DNA of 64,000 nucleotides, taken from assembly GCA_964347995.1 (NCBI GenBank), contig CAYGBA010000001.1:1-64000 (forward strand), written 5' to 3'. Below the pieces are notes generated by a model. That model saw nothing but the letters and a program-made list of their open reading frames with translations. It searched no databases and was not told where the DNA came from. This document shows, in pieces, positions 60,949 through 64,000 of this stretch. The stretch is from GCA-020348365 sp964347995 (GTDB lineage: Archaea > Thermoproteota > Bathyarchaeia > Bathyarchaeales > Bathyarchaeaceae). Both the position numbers and the translations under genes were made by a program. How positions within the stretch are numbered: the first letter of the stretch is position 1; the number at the start of each line of letters is the position of its first letter.

Positions 60949-61244
60949 TCATCTGCCTCCGGCGAGTCCTTCTTCATCTCTTCAACCCAAATGCTGTACT
61001 CTGGACAGACAATCTGACAAAAGCCACAGGCGACGCAGACCTTTCCCTTCTCAGGTTCTTCAACGAGTTCGGGGAGGCGGTAGCCCTTGTTATTTACCTT
61101 GTCAGATGCTTGGAGAACTTTCATGGGACAGAAGTCGATGCACAATCCGCATCCTTTACATCTATCCTCTATTATGTGCACTTTGCCTTTGGGGGTCTTG
61201 ACCCTTTCTGAGTCCAATGGTTTGCGCCAAAGTTTCGCAGACAA
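60945..61244 (-). CDS. korD: 2-oxoacid:ferredoxin oxidoreductase, delta (ferredoxin) subunit
   Basis: A 99-residue two-cluster ferredoxin: CKGCGLCIDFCPMKVL and CVACGFCQIVCPEYSIWV are two CX2CX2CX3C sets. It wires electrons from the TPP site to free ferredoxin. It lies only six bases after the HdrA-MvhD stop, so all five genes are one transcript. Confidence 0.93.
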   Translation of the reverse strand: MSAKLWRKPLDSERVKTPKGKVHIIEDRCKGCGLCIDFCPMKVLQASDKVNNKGYRLPELVEEPEKGKVCVACGFCQIVCPEYSIWVEEMKKDSPEADE

Positions 61245-61250
61245 TATAGA

Positions 61251-63671
61251 TCACCTGGCTTCTCTTTCCATCATCTCCGATTTCGCTATCTCTTCTCTAG
61301 TGACGCTGTTCACTGTGCATTGCATCTCTCTGATCTTGGACACAAACTTCCCTCCCTCAGATGCGGTTATCCAGGCTAGCTGCAACCGATTCTTGTCTAA
61401 ACCTAGCCTATCCATCTTCTTCCAGAGTTTCTCAACTCTTCTCTTGGTCTGGTAATTAGCGTTAATGTAATGACAGTCGCCCAAATGACAACCAGCAACC
61501 AGCACCCCTGCGGCTCCTCGTGCAAAGGCTCTCTCAACAAACTTTGGAGATACTCGGCCCGAGCACATGGTTCGGATTATACGCACATTCGCAGGATACT
61601 GCATCCTGCTGACTCCAGCAAAATCTGCACCAGCATAGGCGCACCAATTGCAGCAAAAAGCAACAATCTGCTTATCAGCGTCTTGCTCTGTTGCAGCATC
61701 GATCTGAGCGTAGATTTGGTCATCAGTGAAATGTCTCATAGTTATCGCGCCGAATGGACACTCCGCACCACAGGTGCCGCAACCAGCGCAGGCTGCCTCT
61801 ATCACCTCGCTTCTTTCCAGCTCTTTGTTCACAGTTATCGCATTGTAGGGACAGATTCTGGAACATAGCCCGCAAGCGGTACAAGTCTCCACATCTATCC
61901 TTGGTGTGATTGCTTCAACCGTCACCTTCCCCTTCGCCATCAGGATGCCTGCACGAGCTGCTGCAGCGCTTGCTTGAGTCACGCTGTCCTTGATGTCCTT
62001 TGGGGACTCAGCGCAACCAGCAAGGAACACTCCCCCCGTGGGGGCATCCACTGGGCGCAGTTTTGGGTGGGCTTCCATGAAGAAGCCATCAGAAGTTCGG
62101 GAGAGCGTGAAGAGGCGTTGGATTACATCGCTGTCTCGTCGTGGTTCGATGCCGATGGATAAAATAGCCATTCCAACATTGATTCTATACAATTCCTTTA
62201 GCAGAGTGTTTTCTCCAATCAGCCACAGGTTGCCACTATTTCTGTTCTCCACTATTTCCGCCGGTAATCCACGAATGAATTTTACACCTTCTTTCTTGGC
62301 CCGCTTGTAGAGATCCTCAAAACCTTTCCCATAGGCTCTAATGTCAACATAAAACACATAGATCTCGGTTTCGGGCCAGTGCTCCTTTATCAGAAGGCTG
62401 TCCTTGATTGTGTTCATGCAACAAACGTTGCTACAGTAGAGATTTCCACTCTTATCAGAGCGGGAGCCGACACACTGAACGAAAGCTACTCTTTTAGGAA
62501 TTTGCATGTCGCTCGGTCTTATCAAATGGCCTTCGGAAGGGCCACCTGCGTTTATAAGCCGTTCAAATTCTAAAGATGTGATCACATTTGGAAATCTCGT
62601 ATATCCGTAATTCACTAATGACGTAGGGTCATACACATCTGCCCCTGTGGCGACTATAATTGTGCCAACTTCTAGCTTCAGAGTTTCACGTTGCATCTCA
62701 AAATCTACAGCGTCTCTGTCGCAAGCTTTCAGGCATTCGTCACACGTCATCACATTATCTTGGTTGAGGCACAACTCCCTATCAATGATGTAAGTGGAGG
62801 GAACGGCTTGGGCGAAAGGGGTGTAGATGCCATGCCTCGTCGACAGACCGATATCGAACTCGTTTGGCGCCGTGACCGGACAAACTTCCACGCATTCTCC
62901 GCACGCTGTACATTTTTCCGTTACATACCTCGGCTTCTTTAGCACATTAGCTTTGAAATTTCCGATGTAGCCCTCAACCTCTGTGACCTCGCTGTTCGTC
63001 AACAACTCGATATTTGGGTGTCTGCCCAGATCAGACATTTTCGGTGCAAGGATGCATATGGAGCAGTCCATAGTCGGAAATGTCTTGTCGATCTGCGCCA
63101 TCCTTCCGCCTATGCTCGGTTCCTTCTCCACAAGGTAGACTTTGTATCCCGTATCGGCCAAGTCGAGGGCGGCTTGGATTCCGGCAACCCCCCCGCCAAT
63201 GATTAATGCCTTCCGAGCGACTGGAACCTCGATTTCCTCTTGAGGTTGAAGAAGCGCAACCTTCGCAACGGCCATTCGGACTAGGTCCTTGGCTTTTTCT
63301 GTGGCTTTCTCCTTTTCGTATAGGTGGACCCAGCTACATTGCTCGCGGATGTTGGCCATCTCGAAGAGGTATTTGTTCAGTCCTGCTTCTTCGCATGCTT
63401 TTCTGAAGGTTGGCTCGTGCAGCCGTGGGGAGCAGGAGGCTACGACGACACGGTTGAGGTTGTGTTCTTTGATGTCGTTTTTGATTTCTTCTTGGCCTTG
63501 GTCTGAGCATGTGTAGAGGGTGTCCTTTGAGAGTGCAACATGGGGCAGGGTAGATGCGAACTTTGCAACGTCCTCGCAGTCAACTGAACCGGCTATGTTT
63601 AGTCCGCAGTGGCAGACGTAGACGCCTATCCTAGTCTCGTCTTCGGGTTTGGATGAGTGTGCTTCAGTCAT
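61251..63671 (-). CDS. hdrA: HdrA-like flavoprotein fused to an MvhD domain
   Basis: An 806-residue electron-transfer protein. An N-terminal region with CHCGLNIAGSVD precedes an FAD domain (IIGGGVAGIQAALDLADTGY, MDCSICILAPKM). Ferredoxin cluster motifs are CTACGECVEVCPV, then CTACGLCSRICPYNAI and CAGCGTCGAECPFGAI. From about residue 675 it becomes an MvhD/FlpD domain (FCCNWCAYAGADFAGVSRM, GCHLGDCHYINANY). HdrA bifurcates electrons in methanogens, and MvhD links it to hydrogenase or formate dehydrogenase. Here neither HdrB, HdrC nor hydrogenase is adjacent; Kor follows directly, and a GltD-like flavoprotein precedes it with a four-base overlap. Confidence 0.93.
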   Translation of the reverse strand: MTEAHSSKPEDETRIGVYVCHCGLNIAGSVDCEDVAKFASTLPHVALSKDTLYTCSDQGQEEIKNDIKEHNLNRVVVASCSPRLHEPTFRKACEEAGLNKYLFEMANIREQCSWVHLYEKEKATEKAKDLVRMAVAKVALLQPQEEIEVPVARKALIIGGGVAGIQAALDLADTGYKVYLVEKEPSIGGRMAQIDKTFPTMDCSICILAPKMSDLGRHPNIELLTNSEVTEVEGYIGNFKANVLKKPRYVTEKCTACGECVEVCPVTAPNEFDIGLSTRHGIYTPFAQAVPSTYIIDRELCLNQDNVMTCDECLKACDRDAVDFEMQRETLKLEVGTIIVATGADVYDPTSLVNYGYTRFPNVITSLEFERLINAGGPSEGHLIRPSDMQIPKRVAFVQCVGSRSDKSGNLYCSNVCCMNTIKDSLLIKEHWPETEIYVFYVDIRAYGKGFEDLYKRAKKEGVKFIRGLPAEIVENRNSGNLWLIGENTLLKELYRINVGMAILSIGIEPRRDSDVIQRLFTLSRTSDGFFMEAHPKLRPVDAPTGGVFLAGCAESPKDIKDSVTQASAAAARAGILMAKGKVTVEAITPRIDVETCTACGLCSRICPYNAITVNKELERSEVIEAACAGCGTCGAECPFGAITMRHFTDDQIYAQIDAATEQDADKQIVAFCCNWCAYAGADFAGVSRMQYPANVRIIRTMCSGRVSPKFVERAFARGAAGVLVAGCHLGDCHYINANYQTKRRVEKLWKKMDRLGLDKNRLQLAWITASEGGKFVSKIREMQCTVNSVTREEIAKSEMMEREAR

Positions 63672-64000
63672 CTTCCTTCATGCCTCACTGAAACCTCAAT
63701 CTCTCCACCCTTGGTGTCTTCACCCTTTAGGTAGCGATCGATGGAAAGAGCAGCCCGTTTGCCAGCTGCTATCGCTTCGATCACAGTTGCAGGTCCAGAA
63801 ACAACGTCTCCGCCAGCAAATATACCGGGGAGACTAGTCTCCATTGTAACCGGGTCAGCCAAAATCGTGTTCTGATCATCAACCTCAATTTCTTCTGGTA
63901 AAAGGGAAAGGTCAGGGCTTTCTCCGATGGCCAGTATTACCGTTTCAAGCTCCGTGGTGAACTCTGAGTCCTCAATCGGTGCAGGCCTTTTCCTCCCGGT
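63668..64000 (-). CDS. GltD-like NAD(P)H flavoprotein oxidoreductase, C-terminal part (cut by window end)
   Basis: The visible C-terminal 110 residues, open to the window edge, read TGRKRPAPIEDSEF, TVILAIGESPDLSLLP and then SLPGIFAGGDVVSGPATVIE with AIAAGKRAALSIDRYL. This is the second FAD/NAD motif of the glutamate-synthase small-subunit (GltD/NfnB) family. It probably feeds NAD(P)H electrons into the HdrA-MvhD protein: its stop overlaps the hdrA start by four bases. The N-terminal Fe-S and FAD regions lie outside the window. Confidence 0.88.
   Translation of the reverse strand, partial: TGRKRPAPIEDSEFTTELETVILAIGESPDLSLLPEEIEVDDQNTILADPVTMETSLPGIFAGGDVVSGPATVIEAIAAGKRAALSIDRYLKGEDTKGGEIEVSVRHEGR

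Noticed and set aside
1..64000. CRISPR arrays, insertion sequences, prophage genes
   Set aside because: No evenly spaced repeats, transposase/integrase motifs or phage structural genes were seen on either strand.

Overview
The window reads as a chromosomal segment of an uncultured archaeon of the TACK/Thermoproteota type, most like Bathyarchaeia (inference). Archaeal marks are a CTP-type riboflavin kinase, uL15, RNA polymerase subunit Rpo12, AglB, AglH, Taw1, methylene-H4MPT reductase, an archaeal signal peptidase, TATA-box promoters, and a tRNA-Glu carrying three bulge-helix-bulge introns. O-phosphoseryl-tRNA synthetase (SepRS) implies the indirect route to Cys-tRNA. I see no IS element, prophage or CRISPR array.

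Region by region. 0-6 kb: a TPP-dependent decarboxylase, a signal peptidase, a tiny zinc-ribbon protein resembling the chromatin protein Cren7, and a two-gene operon coding a U32-like TIM barrel and a DapA-type aldolase fused to formaldehyde-activating enzyme (Fae). 6-18.5 kb: a coiled-coil protein, an atypical kinase, RibK, a LUD protein with a probable 5' frameshift, the three-intron tRNA-Glu, uL15, a class V aminotransferase, a second DapA homologue, an amidohydrolase paired with a DUF401 membrane protein, an adenylate-kinase-like NTPase and a PD-(D/E)XK nuclease-like protein. 18.9-20.5 kb: a three-gene membrane/exported operon of unknown function.

20.5-44 kb is a surface-glycosylation island. 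It holds glycosyltransferases, nucleotide-sugar epimerases, a sugar aminotransferase and acyltransferase, UDP-sulfoquinovose synthase (Agl3/SQD1), AglH, an Alg14-Alg13 type fusion and AglB. ATP sulfurylase and an Fe-S APS reductase lie beside the sulfoquinovose synthase, separated from it by a TrmB-type regulator. A perfect 12-bp inverted repeat overlaps the reductase promoter. My reading is that these genes supply sulfite for a sulfosugar on N-glycans. A second sulfate-activation locus (CysN-like GTPase, phosphodiesterase-like protein, CysD) appears to be decaying: only the C-terminal half of CysD remains, joined to the wreck of a sulfatase-like gene. A large, sequon-rich anchored surface protein nearby is a likely glycosylation target.

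44-57.7 kb mixes C1 and housekeeping genes: an SHMT-like enzyme, Mer, Taw1, two peptidases, translin, SepRS, endonuclease V, an HD hydrolase, and a CarB without a neighbouring CarA. 57.7-64 kb is a minus-strand operon: a GltD-like flavoprotein (cut by the window end), an HdrA-MvhD fusion, and the four subunits of a 2-oxoacid:ferredoxin oxidoreductase. Fae, SHMT and Mer point to tetrahydromethanopterin C1 chemistry. HdrA-MvhD with Kor points to ferredoxin-linked anaerobic energy metabolism.
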